A DNA stretch of 64,000 nt from Gracilimonas mengyeensis (GTDB taxonomy: Bacteria > Bacteroidota > Rhodothermia > Balneolales > Balneolaceae), in assembly GCF_900182705.1 (NCBI RefSeq), contig NZ_FXTP01000002.1:434001-498000 (forward strand). The letters are read 5' to 3'. This document shows positions 33,952-42,544 of this stretch, one piece after another (within the stretch, counting starts at the first letter, position 1; every line of letters starts with the position of its first letter). Both the position numbers and the translations under genes were made by a program. A model generated the notes under the pieces. That model worked only from the letters and a program-made list of their open reading frames with translations, was not told the DNA's origin and made no database searches.

Positions 33952-34203
33952 ATGAATAGTAGTATTTCCATGAAGTATTTTAGTGTGATTGCAGAGATCA
34001 CAGGCAAAAAAGAAGAGATGTTATCTTTTGAAGAAGAGATGGACTTACACCGATTACTGGAGATGCTTACCGAAAAATATCCTGGTCTGCAAGAATACAT
34101 ACCTTATATACGGACGGCGGTAAATCAGCAGTACGAGTCGCTTGATTATACCCTGTCTGGAGATGAAGAAATTGCATTGATTACTCCGGTTTCGGGAGGT
34201 TGA
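33952..34203 (+). CDS. moaD: Molybdopterin synthase sulfur carrier subunit
   Basis: 83 residues from the ATG at 33952; the ATG at 33970 (MKYFSVIAEITG) is an equally reasonable start. Beta-grasp fold of the ThiS/MoaD type, ending in PVSGG. The terminal Gly-Gly is adenylated by MoeB and then thiocarboxylated. Its stop codon is followed one base later by the moaA GTG start, so translation is coupled. First gene of moaD-moaA-moaE. Confidence 0.85.
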   Translation: MNSSISMKYFSVIAEITGKKEEMLSFEEEMDLHRLLEMLTEKYPGLQEYIPYIRTAVNQQYESLDYTLSGDEEIALITPVSGG

Positions 34204-34204
34204 G

Positions 34205-35179
34205 GTGTCACAAGAAATTCTTAAAGATTCATTTGGCCGGGTTCACAACTATCTCCGCATCTCCATCACTGAAGTGTGCAATCTTCGGTGCACCTACTGC
34301 ATGCCGGAAGAGGGCTTTCCCATTTCACCCGAAGACCGCCTTCCTTCTGTGGACGAGTTGATGCAGATCGTATCTGTTTTCCAGGAAATGGGGGTGGATA
34401 AAATTCGTATTACCGGCGGAGAGCCGCTGGCTAATAAACAACTGCCTGAAATTTTGGACCGATTGGTGGAACTTGGGTTTGAGAATTTGAATATCACAAC
34501 CAATGGCATTCTGTTGGATCGGTATATCGATAAATTCCTGGAAGTGGGCTTGCGCTCCATCAATGTAAGCCTGGATACGCTGGACTCGGATAAGTACGCT
34601 AAAGTCACCCGCCGTGACCGTTTTGAAAAAGTGATGCAAAATATTTCAAAAGGCATGGAGGCAGGACTAAGGATCAAGATCAATGCGGTGATGCTGAAGG
34701 ATTTCAGCGAAGAAGAAATTTACCCCATGCTGGAATGGTCAAAAACAACACCGGTACACGTACGCTTTATTGAGTTTATGCCGTTTAACGGTAACAAATG
34801 GGAGGTGGAAAAACTGATTACCTACCAGGATGTACTGGATGAGGCTCAAAAATATTTTCAAATTGAAAAGCTGGAAGATCCCAAACATTCCACTTCCAAG
34901 AGTTTCAGAGTGAAGGGAGGCAAAGGAACTTTTGCGGTTATCAGTTCCATGACGGAGCCTTTTTGCGGAACCTGCAACCGTCTGCGCCTCACTGCAGATG
35001 GCAAGCTGAAAAACTGCCTTTTTTCAAATCAGGAAGCTGATTTGTTAACGGCCCTGCGCAAAGGTCACAACCTAAAAGAATTGATTCGCTTGAGTGTCCG
35101 CTCCAAAAAAGAGGCGCACGCCGGCATGGAAAACCTGCCCGACATGGAAAATCGAAGCATGATTGCCATTGGGGGGTAA
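34205..35179 (+). CDS. moaA: GTP 3',8-cyclase
   Basis: 324 residues starting at GTG. The radical-SAM cluster cysteines are C25, C29 and C32 in CNLRCTYC. The C-terminal Fe4S4 cluster cysteines are in FCGTCNRLR and NCLFS. The GG tail (MIAIGG) needed for activity is present. It converts GTP to 3',8-cyclo-GTP, the first committed step of molybdopterin synthesis, together with MoaC (here the N-terminal half of the 42545 fusion). Sits between moaD and moaE with spacing of one base on each side. Confidence 0.93.
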   Translation: MSQEILKDSFGRVHNYLRISITEVCNLRCTYCMPEEGFPISPEDRLPSVDELMQIVSVFQEMGVDKIRITGGEPLANKQLPEILDRLVELGFENLNITTNGILLDRYIDKFLEVGLRSINVSLDTLDSDKYAKVTRRDRFEKVMQNISKGMEAGLRIKINAVMLKDFSEEEIYPMLEWSKTTPVHVRFIEFMPFNGNKWEVEKLITYQDVLDEAQKYFQIEKLEDPKHSTSKSFRVKGGKGTFAVISSMTEPFCGTCNRLRLTADGKLKNCLFSNQEADLLTALRKGHNLKELIRLSVRSKKEAHAGMENLPDMENRSMIAIGG

Positions 35180-35180
35180 C

Positions 35181-35639
35181 ATGAAAACGGAAGCTGACAA
35201 CAAGCTATTTGTTCATATTCAGGAAGAGCTCATCGATCCCAAACAAGGGGACGAGTTTGTCCGTCATCCGGCGGCAGGGGCCATCAATGTATTTGTGGGA
35301 ACTACCCGCAATCACCATGAAGGAGAAACCGTGCTGGACTTGTATTATGATTGTTATGTGGACATGGCGGTTAAAGAACTAAGAAAAATTGGCCTCGATG
35401 TGGTTAATACATTTGAACTGGAAAAAGCCTGGATTGTCCATCGGATCGGCAGGGTTCCTATCGGCGAAGCTTCCATCGTAGTGGCGGTAAGTGCTGCCCA
35501 CCGTAAGCAGGTATTTGAAGCTACCGCAGAAATCATGAACCGCATTAAGAAAGATGTGCCTATCTGGAAAAAAGAAACCTTTGAAGATAAAACGGTTTGG
35601 AAAGAGGAAAAATTGGTGAAGGGAAATAGTGAAAAGTGA
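35181..35639 (+). CDS. moaE: Molybdopterin synthase catalytic subunit
   Basis: 152 residues from the ATG at 35181, one base after the moaA stop; a TTG-initiated form from 35163 is less likely. AGAINVFVGTTRNHHEG and YYDCYVDMA open the MoaE fold; HRIGRVPIGEASIVVAVSAAHR contains conserved basic residues; VPIWKKE holds the catalytic lysine. With thiocarboxylated MoaD it inserts the dithiolene sulfurs into cyclic pyranopterin monophosphate. Confidence 0.92.
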   Translation: MKTEADNKLFVHIQEELIDPKQGDEFVRHPAAGAINVFVGTTRNHHEGETVLDLYYDCYVDMAVKELRKIGLDVVNTFELEKAWIVHRIGRVPIGEASIVVAVSAAHRKQVFEATAEIMNRIKKDVPIWKKETFEDKTVWKEEKLVKGNSEK

Positions 35640-35755
35640 AATGGGTTGGGGTTTTTCTACTTAATGCGTTTAACGGTTTGGAGTAGGATGAAACCGTCCG
35701 ATGGCAGATTTAAGTGAAAAAAAGTGGTTGCTAAAAAATCTATACCAACGTTTGG

Positions 35756-35925
35756 TCATTGCGAGGGCTGCAGCGATAGCACAGCCCGTGGCAATCTCTT
35801 GAATCATAGCAACTCCCTCCATAACGTCTCGTTGTTGAATATCCCAAGTGGTGTCAGAGAGATTGCTTCGTCGTATTGCATCCCAATTCTAGCTTAGTCA
35901 TCATAATCTCCTCGCAAAGACGGTG
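35756..35925. repeat. TCATTGCGAG...CTCGCAAAGACG repeat
   Basis: The outer ends TCATTGCGAG (35756) and CTCGCAAAGACG (about 35911) are complementary in part, and the interior has GTGGCAATCTC and GAGATTGCTTCGTCG. This layout matches a family of chromosomal repeats known by sight from many Bacteroidota and Chlorobi genomes. The surrounding 35640-36009 has no supported gene. Confidence 0.7.
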
Positions 35926-36009
35926 TTTTTTACGTGATAAGAGTGGTTTTCAAAAACTCGCTCAACGCTCGGTATGCCGATCACAGAACTGCCAAGCAGT
36001 AAATGCGTT

Positions 36010-36267
36010 CTACTTATTATCACTATCCAAGACCTTCCGGCTTTTTAAATCCCTGAATACGGCTACTATATATAGACCCATTCCAAAAATCATAACAGGC
36101 ATTCCCAAAAATACGCCGATTCCTACGCTCCAAGCCTTGAAGCCAACGATCAAAAAGAGGAGCACAAATAACATCCCTGTTATAGTACAAAGAATGGCAG
36201 TTCGTACTAATTTGTCTATTTCCTGTGAATCATTTTCGTCTGATATGTTCTGTTCTGATCTATTCAT
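36010..36267 (-). CDS. Small two-helix membrane protein, function unknown
   Basis: 85 residues. A hydrophilic N-terminus of about 22 residues is followed by two hydrophobic segments (about 25-45 and 50-70) and a basic C-terminus. It overlaps the cytochrome gene by 8 bases, so it is the third gene of the napA operon and may be a small accessory or assembly subunit of the membrane complex. No family is recognised. Confidence 0.65.
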   Translation of the reverse strand: MNRSEQNISDENDSQEIDKLVRTAILCTITGMLFVLLFLIVGFKAWSVGIGVFLGMPVMIFGMGLYIVAVFRDLKSRKVLDSDNK

Positions 36268-37213
36268 CTAAGGCCTCCACCAGGCTATTAAGTTCTTCAG
36301 GTCCAATCTTCCTCATTGCTGAGGTGCTTCGTTGTTCTATTTCTTGCTGATCGGTGCTGGCAACCCGTTCTTTTGGAGTTGGATGTGCAGGGCCATGGCA
36401 AGAGGTACAGCTTACCTCATCGGCACGAAGCTTGGAGGATAGCGCACGATGACTTTTCACTTGCTGGAAAGCATTTGTTCCTGCATGGCAGGAGGTGCAG
36501 TTCATATTGGGATAGCTTCCGGAGTAGGAAATGGGCTCGTCCCAGGTGCCGGTTACAAAGAGCAGCCAGTGACGGAAACCATCGCGTTTGCCCTCAAATG
36601 TGCCGTGTGCGCCATAAGTGGTATGGCAAGTATAGCATTGGTATTTCGGAATCCACTTGTTTTTGTAATGACGGGCAGCAAGCGTTGTACTTTCAGCATC
36701 AAATAGATCATCCACAAACGGATCCATCACGTGACAGGATCCGCAGGATTGTACGGATTTAGTGGTTTCAAGCACCGTGGCACTGGTCCCCAGTCCAACA
36801 ATCATAGGGAGTACAAAAAGGCTGATGATCAGTAAAATTCGATAATTCATAGGGTTGATACGGTCGCGGTAAATAAATTCGATCAGCAGCAGAATCACGA
36901 TGGCGACAACAATAGCTACAATTCCGGCCCACCTCATAATTTCCCCGATGGTCATTCCCTTTTCAGCCGTTGAAGCAATCGGTTTTTCTGTTTGGGCATT
37001 TTGCATAATATTGGCATAGGTGCCACCATCAAGGGTTGTTTTTGCTTCGGATCTCTCAAAGCTTTCTGTATCAACCTTGTGAACGGTTTCAAAAGAGGCC
37101 GTACTACCGGGAGTATCTTCCAAATGATAAATTCCTGTTAAGGCTAAGGCAGTGCCAGATACGATCAGAAGAATCAGGCAGGATAAAAGCAGTGTTGGAT
37201 TGAATTTTTTCAT
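36260..37213 (-). CDS. Membrane-anchored tetraheme c-type cytochrome (NapC/NirT-like)
   Basis: 317 residues with four CxxCH heme sites: SCGSCH, QCYTCH, NCTSCH and SCTSCH. One hydrophobic segment starts at the N-terminus, followed by about 55 polar residues, then two more hydrophobic segments between about 85 and 150. The hemes therefore lie outside the cytoplasmic membrane. HYKNKWIPKYQCYTCHTTYG is typical of NapC/NirT and NrfH-like quinol dehydrogenases. It lies 21 bases after napA and should feed it electrons from quinol. The extra segments differ from the single anchor of classical NapC. Confidence 0.82.
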   Translation of the reverse strand: MKKFNPTLLLSCLILLIVSGTALALTGIYHLEDTPGSTASFETVHKVDTESFERSEAKTTLDGGTYANIMQNAQTEKPIASTAEKGMTIGEIMRWAGIVAIVVAIVILLLIEFIYRDRINPMNYRILLIISLFVLPMIVGLGTSATVLETTKSVQSCGSCHVMDPFVDDLFDAESTTLAARHYKNKWIPKYQCYTCHTTYGAHGTFEGKRDGFRHWLLFVTGTWDEPISYSGSYPNMNCTSCHAGTNAFQQVKSHRALSSKLRADEVSCTSCHGPAHPTPKERVASTDQQEIEQRSTSAMRKIGPEELNSLVEALDE

Positions 37214-37234
37214 AGGGTACAGGTTAGAATATTC

Positions 37235-39559
37235 TCAGGCTTTTTCTATGGAAACCGCACATCGTTTATAATCCGGCTGGCGCGAAAAGGGGTCAACCGC
37301 ATCGCTTGTAACTTTATTGACCAGGTGTTTGGCTGAGTGGAAAGTGGCAAATACAAGCCCCTCGCGGATATCGTCAGTGATGCGGGTTACAAATTCGGCA
37401 TCTCCTCTGCGGCTGGCAACGCGGACGTCATCTCCATCCTGAAGCCCGTAGCGCGCTGCATCGGCCGGATGTACTTCAAGAAAATCTGTTTTAATATTCT
37501 TCAGATCATCCACACGCCGGGTAATCGTTTCCGTATGCCAGTGTTCCAATACGCGGCCGGTAGTAAGCAGCAGGGGGAATTTTTCATTTTGGTTTTCATA
37601 AGGCTCGCCCTGTTCGTGCAGGTAAATTAAAGCCCGTCCATCCGGTCGGCCATAAAAATCAAGGCGGGCATCTTCATCTTTGACCAGGGGATCCTCGCCG
37701 GGAACGTATCTTCGGCAGGTTCCGGGATGATCTTCATCCGGGCAGGGCCATAAAATTCCGGGCTGATTTTTCAGGCGTTCATAGGTAATGCCTTCAAAAT
37801 TATAGGTGGAATGGGCTGAAATTTTTCGCCATTCTTCCCAGATATCGGCCTGCGTGCGATTGGGAAATAAATCGCCGTGGCCAAGCCGGTCGGCCAGGTC
37901 TATGATGATATCAAAATCGCTGCGAGCTTCACCTTTTGGCTCCACCAGGTTTGGCACATAGTGGTACCGGCGCTCTGATTGGCTGAACACCCCGCCTTTT
38001 TCCGCCCACATGGCTGCGGGCAGAACCACATCCGCATATTTTGTTGTTTCCGTGGGGTGAAACGCATCAGCCACAACCACAAAGGCATTTTCCATCGCAT
38101 CACGATAGGGGAGGATGTTGGGCAGCGACTGGATCGGGTTGGTCGACATAATCAGCGCACATTCCACATCCCCGCTGTTCATCGCCTGGAATAGTGAAAT
38201 GGCATGGTGGCCCGGGTTAGGACTGATGGTTCCTTCGGGTACATTCCACAGCTCTTCCATTTCTTTGCGGTGTTTGGGATTAGCCACCAATCGTCCGTTT
38301 GGCAAGGCGTGGGCCAGTGATCCGGTATCGCGCACACCGCCGCCGGCATTGGGCTGACCCGTGAGTGAAAATGGCGTGGCGCCCGGGCGGCCAATCTGAC
38401 CGGTGAGCAGATGCATAGCCATCACCAGGCGGTTGGCTGCTGTTCCCTGTATCTGCTGGTTGAGCCCCATCGTCCAAAACGACATGGTTGCAGGAGAGTT
38501 TCCAAACCTGAAAGCTGCCTCACGGATCTGTTCTGCAGAAATTCCGCAAACAGAAGCAGCCCGTTCAGGGGTATATTTTTCAAGATGACTGCGAAACTGT
38601 TCTTCAGTAATTGAATTGCTGCCCGACTGAAATGACAGGTAGTCTTCAATCATTTCCAGATCAACCAACCCGCGGCGGTAAAACTCGTAGATCATGGAGT
38701 TGTAGAGAGCTACATCCGTACCCGGTTTTATTTGCAGGAAGAGATCGGCATGTTCAGCCGTACGGGTTTTCCGCGGATCAACAACAATCAAAAATGTGTC
38801 CGGGTTAGACCTTTTCCGGTCCTGTAAACGCTCCCATACAATTGGATGGCATTCGGCCATGTTTGATCCGGTAACAAAAAAGCAGTCGGCATGATCGGTG
38901 TCCTCGTAACAGCCCATCGGCTCATCTTTCCCAAATACGGAAGTGTAGCCCACGGCGGCCGACGCCATACAGAGCCGGGGATTTCCATCGACATTATTGG
39001 TACCAATTCCGGCCTTGAATAGCTTATTTGCACTGTAGCTCTCTTCGGTAAATAGCTGGCCACTGCCGTAAAAAGCTACGCTGTCGGGCCCGCTGTTTTG
39101 GATGGATTGACTGAACCGGGAGGCGATCAGCTCCATAGCCTCTTCCCAGGATGCCCGCTCCAGCTCACCGTTTTTGCGAATCATGGGGTAGAGCGCCCGG
39201 TCTTCAACGTATAGAATTTCCCGGTTCAGAATTCCTTTGATACAGAGGCGGCCACGGTTATGGGCCGCTGGATCACCCTTCACATCTACAACTTTACCAT
39301 CCGACATACCAATTTTTATTCCGCATCCCGTACCACAAAACCGGCAGACACCCTGATGCCAGCTATCCACATCAATAACAGGCTGGCGCTCCCAAAGTTC
39401 TCCGCACCCACTCATCAGCGAACCGGTAAACACACCTGCAGCCGATAGAGATGCGATACGCATAAAGTCCCGCCGGCTTAGTCCATCATATTTATCAGAG
39501 GCGGTATCAGGCGATGTTGGGTGTTCTTTATTTCTGTTTATTCCATCTTTTTTGGACAT
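37235..39559 (-). CDS. napA: Periplasmic molybdopterin nitrate reductase, NapA-like
   Basis: 774 residues. A twin-arginine signal, SRRDFMRIASL (R29-R30), directs folded export. LMSGC (Cys52) resembles a lipobox, so the enzyme may be a Tat lipoprotein. Fe4S4 cysteines are C72, C75, C79 and one near 107 (GRLCIKG). NPRLCMASA contains the molybdenum-ligand Cys and TGRVLEHWHTETITRRV is the C-terminal cofactor site, both typical of NapA/NasA. No NapB, NapD, NapG or NapH gene lies alongside. Nitrate is the best substrate guess from motifs and context. Confidence 0.85.
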   Translation of the reverse strand: MSKKDGINRNKEHPTSPDTASDKYDGLSRRDFMRIASLSAAGVFTGSLMSGCGELWERQPVIDVDSWHQGVCRFCGTGCGIKIGMSDGKVVDVKGDPAAHNRGRLCIKGILNREILYVEDRALYPMIRKNGELERASWEEAMELIASRFSQSIQNSGPDSVAFYGSGQLFTEESYSANKLFKAGIGTNNVDGNPRLCMASAAVGYTSVFGKDEPMGCYEDTDHADCFFVTGSNMAECHPIVWERLQDRKRSNPDTFLIVVDPRKTRTAEHADLFLQIKPGTDVALYNSMIYEFYRRGLVDLEMIEDYLSFQSGSNSITEEQFRSHLEKYTPERAASVCGISAEQIREAAFRFGNSPATMSFWTMGLNQQIQGTAANRLVMAMHLLTGQIGRPGATPFSLTGQPNAGGGVRDTGSLAHALPNGRLVANPKHRKEMEELWNVPEGTISPNPGHHAISLFQAMNSGDVECALIMSTNPIQSLPNILPYRDAMENAFVVVADAFHPTETTKYADVVLPAAMWAEKGGVFSQSERRYHYVPNLVEPKGEARSDFDIIIDLADRLGHGDLFPNRTQADIWEEWRKISAHSTYNFEGITYERLKNQPGILWPCPDEDHPGTCRRYVPGEDPLVKDEDARLDFYGRPDGRALIYLHEQGEPYENQNEKFPLLLTTGRVLEHWHTETITRRVDDLKNIKTDFLEVHPADAARYGLQDGDDVRVASRRGDAEFVTRITDDIREGLVFATFHSAKHLVNKVTSDAVDPFSRQPDYKRCAVSIEKA

Positions 39560-39717
39560 ACTGTATCGTAAAATTTTATAAAAATATACTGATGGAGTAT
39601 ACTTCCTGAAATATATTCAATCAAATAAAATCATTATTTATAATGAATATACGGTCGGTCAGTCAAGTTGATTATTTGTTGTATCGTGCGGTCAGCAGTA
39701 ACATTCTTCCCGCATTC
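39560..39717. other. napA upstream region
   Basis: About 160 bases before napA on the minus strand with no gene. The full 684-base spacer to moeA is otherwise filled by two tandem repeat copies (next entries) and about 165 bases of moeA upstream sequence. Confidence 0.5.
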
Positions 39718-39870
39718 AATTGTCGGACGAACTGTAGTTGTCAGACAAAGAACGGTTGTTTGGAAAAACCTAGAATTCGTCCGACCACTGAAATGGAACC
39801 AACCATTTGACCAAGCTTCAAATGTGCCATTTGGAAGGCCGGGTGCCCAAGCAAGAAGTGGTCTGCCGAA
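39718..39870 (+). repeat. ~180-bp structured repeat, copy A
   Basis: Starts ATTGTCGGACGAACTGTAG and ends AGTGGTCTGCCGA. It is the most diverged of the three copies and is in direct tandem with copy B. Shared blocks are TTCGTCCGACCACTGAA, AGGCCGGGT and CAAGCAAGAAGTGGTCTGCC. Confidence 0.75.
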
Positions 39871-39888
39871 TGGAAGGCCCGAAAGTTG

Positions 39889-40078
39889 CTAGGCCAAAAA
39901 AACTATTCTCGCCAAGATTCAATCGTCTGACGAGCTGGAGTCGTCGGACGAAGTACGGAGCTTAAAAAAAGGAACACACAAACTCGTCCGACCACTGCAA
40001 GGGAATCAGCTGTTTGATAAATCTTTAAATGCGCCATACAGTAGGCCGGGTAAACAAGCAAGAAGTGGTCTGCCGATT
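39889..40078 (+). repeat. ~180-bp structured repeat, copy B
   Basis: Internal complementarity: TCGTCTGACGA and TCGTCGGACGA are each palindromes, GTCGGACGA pairs perfectly with a later TCGTCCGAC, GACCACT pairs with AGTGGTC, and the ends AATCG and CGATT pair. A foldable unit rather than a protein-coding one: no frame of useful length is open in any of the three copies. Confidence 0.8.
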
Positions 40079-40243
40079 GTAAAAGTCATTGGAGGCACAG
40101 GCACCAGTCTTTTAACATGAAAACCCTTCAAGGCATTTTGGATAATATTATCCGAGCAGAAAAAGTGTATTATTCTTTCATCCCATCAAAACCATTCGTT
40201 TTTTTAGACTAACTTTAAAACCGATAAATCTGATTTTTAGTAA

Positions 40244-41452
40244 ATGTCCGAATCCAGCGCGACCGATTATCTTACTGTACATGAAGCCCTTCACCGAATT
40301 GATAAATACACGGAAACCGGTATTAACTCAGAAACTATCCCGGCCAGACAATCCGTAGGACGAGTGCTATCCCAAGATGTAGCTGCCCAACGCGATATTC
40401 CCGAAACCGATAATTCTGCCATGGATGGGTTTTTGTTTTTGAAAAATGACCTGGAAAACGGGCTTCGAAGTTTTGAATTGATAGGGGAAATTAAGCCGGA
40501 AGATGATGGGGCTTCTTCTCCGGAATCCGGGCGGTGCAAACGGATTATGACGGGGGCGCAGGTCCCAGAGGACGAGGTTTTTGTGATCCCGGTTGAGCTG
40601 ACAACCACAACGGGTTCAACCGTTGAAGTGAAGGATATTCCAAAAAGGAATCCCATCCGGAAAAAAGGCGAAGGATATCAAAAAGGGAAAACAATGCTGG
40701 CCAAGAACAAGGAAATCCGTCCGTATGAAATTGGGCTGCTTATTGAATCCGGAAACAAAGCCTGCCGGGTAAAAAAAAGCATCAGAATGGCTATTCAGGT
40801 CACGGGCTCGGAAGTAGATGAAGATATGAACACCAACGGACCGGTACTCTCCGGTTTGATGGAAACCTGGCCGGGGGTGGAGATTGAAACACACCCCGTG
40901 CTGCCGGATGATTTTGATAAAGTTGTTGATCGCATGAAAGAACTGTCCGGCTCTGCAGATGTGGTTTGTACTACGGGCGGAATTTCTAAGGGAGCGCGGG
41001 ATTTCATTCTGCCAGCCATGAAAGAGCTCGGCGCCGAAATCATCATCAGGAACATTCAACAGAAACCCGGCAAGCCGATAACCTTCACAAAACTAAATGG
41101 AACTCTTTTTTTTCACCTTCCTGGAAATCCTATATCGGCCACTTTTTGTGCGGAGATGTATGTGCGTCGCGTGGTAAGGAACATGTTAGAACTTCCCCAT
41201 TTAAATCTGAAAGCTGTCGCAGCCAATTCCCTCGAAAATCACCGTGAAGAGAAAACGCTGTTTGCCCCGGGTAAGCTATTTTTGGATAAAAATCAGCGCC
41301 TCTCGGTTCGCAGCAAGGGTGTGATGAGATCGCATCTGCTGCAACTGTACCGGGATAACGATGTCTATCTTCGTCTGGAGCCGGGCACACGTTACGGCAA
41401 AGGTGATTTAATCGAAGTAATTCCCTTCTCCACAGGAATCGATCTATCATGA
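40244..41452 (+). CDS. moeA: Molybdopterin molybdotransferase
   Basis: 402 residues. GRVLSQDVAAQRDIPETDNSAMDGF is the MoeA N-terminal signature, with the active-site Asp in SAMDG. The Mog-like domain has CTTGGISKGARDF and FFHLPGNPISA. It inserts molybdate into adenylated molybdopterin made by Mog (17473). It overlaps the mobA start by four bases (ATGA), so the two are translationally coupled. Transcribed away from napA. Confidence 0.92.
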   Translation: MSESSATDYLTVHEALHRIDKYTETGINSETIPARQSVGRVLSQDVAAQRDIPETDNSAMDGFLFLKNDLENGLRSFELIGEIKPEDDGASSPESGRCKRIMTGAQVPEDEVFVIPVELTTTTGSTVEVKDIPKRNPIRKKGEGYQKGKTMLAKNKEIRPYEIGLLIESGNKACRVKKSIRMAIQVTGSEVDEDMNTNGPVLSGLMETWPGVEIETHPVLPDDFDKVVDRMKELSGSADVVCTTGGISKGARDFILPAMKELGAEIIIRNIQQKPGKPITFTKLNGTLFFHLPGNPISATFCAEMYVRRVVRNMLELPHLNLKAVAANSLENHREEKTLFAPGKLFLDKNQRLSVRSKGVMRSHLLQLYRDNDVYLRLEPGTRYGKGDLIEVIPFSTGIDLS

Positions 41453-41997
41453 AAAATCGTACGCTCTATATTTTATGCGGCGGAGAATCCCGGCGGATGG
41501 GACAGGATAAAGCCCTTCTTCAGATTCAGGGAAAATCCTTTCTTGAGCATATCATCGAAAGGACGCTTCCCATTTTCGATTCCGTTACGCTTTTAACTGG
41601 CGGTCGCTCGCTATCCACAGATATACGCCAAATACCTGATGCCATGCCGGATGTAGGCCCGCTGGGAGGAATATTGGCCGCACTGCACGATACCCAAGCT
41701 GATAGCATCGCTTTGTTACCGGTAGACCTTCCCCTCATTTCTGATGAAAGCTTACACACGTTAAATGCTCCCATTGATAAAAATTTAGATGCCCGGTTGG
41801 CTCAAAGCACCGACCGTATTCAACCCTTATGTGGGATATATCATATCAGAATTACCGGAAAGCTTGAGCAATACCTGCAATCAGGAAACCGGGCGGTCAT
41901 GGGATTTATGGAAGAAATTAACTGCGGATATTTTTCAGTTTCAGAAGAAGAAATCAGGAATATCAATACCCCGGAGGAGTATCGGAAGTTTATTTAG
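41449..41997 (+). CDS. mobA: Molybdenum cofactor guanylyltransferase
   Basis: 182 residues. LCGGESRRMGQDKALL is the nucleotide-binding start of the MobA family. LPVDLPLIS provides the metal-binding Asp and QPLCGIYH is conserved near the C-terminus. It attaches GMP to molybdenum cofactor, giving the bis-MGD form used by NapA- and NasA-type enzymes, which matches the two such enzymes encoded here. Coupled to moeA by a 4-base overlap. Confidence 0.9.
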   Translation: MKNRTLYILCGGESRRMGQDKALLQIQGKSFLEHIIERTLPIFDSVTLLTGGRSLSTDIRQIPDAMPDVGPLGGILAALHDTQADSIALLPVDLPLISDESLHTLNAPIDKNLDARLAQSTDRIQPLCGIYHIRITGKLEQYLQSGNRAVMGFMEEINCGYFSVSEEEIRNINTPEEYRKFI

Positions 41998-42040
41998 AGT
42001 CTATAATTTTCGCAAAATATTGATTTAAGGACCGTGCTTG

Positions 42041-42360
42041 CATAAAACTCTCACCAAGCTGGTTTTGTAAATTGACGCCGATAGGTGTCTAACCATTCTG
42101 GTTACAGAATGAAATAGCCCTGAGCCAAAGCTCAGGGTATAAAAGGGGAATATGAAAACCCCGAATGGGGTTAAACCATCGAAATTATGGGTTCATATAC
42201 ACAAATTATTTTGAAGAGTAATTTAACGGAAGGGGCTTTTGGTTGAACCCCTTTCGGGGTTGATACCTCTTAAATCTACAACTCCAGGTGTTACCTGGAG
42301 CTATTTTCATCATGTAACCATGATGATTTGAACGCCATTCGGCGTAATGTTTTTTGAGGT
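42041..42360. repeat. Palindrome array downstream of mobA
   Basis: Gene-free. Successive hairpins include GCCGATAGGTGT, AACCATTCTGGTT, CCCTGAGCC-AAA-GCTCAGGG, AACCCCGAATGGGGTT, AACCCCTTTCGGGGTT, CTCCAGGTGTTACCTGGAG, TCATGTAACCATGA and CGCCATTCGGCG. Such arrays of short palindromes are REP-like and lie at the convergent ends of mobA and moaC-mog. The rest of 41998-42544 shows no gene. Confidence 0.7.
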
Positions 42361-42544
42361 CCAGGTGCTTGATGCGCCATCGAAAAAATAAACGGCAAAC
42401 AAATCCTCAAACACTAAAAATAGATCGTAAACAGGAATAGGTCCTCCCTTGAGGGAGGTGCCAGATTTTGATTTATCAAAATACGCGGAGGGTGTTAGCG
42501 CCAAGGTCCCAAAGCGTTAAAATAACGGCTACTTACTCAAATAC

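Noticed and set aside
39718-40078. CRISPR array or integron attC sites
   Set aside because: Units are long, diverged and without regular spacers; the GTTRRRY core of attC sites is missing and no integrase or cas gene is near.
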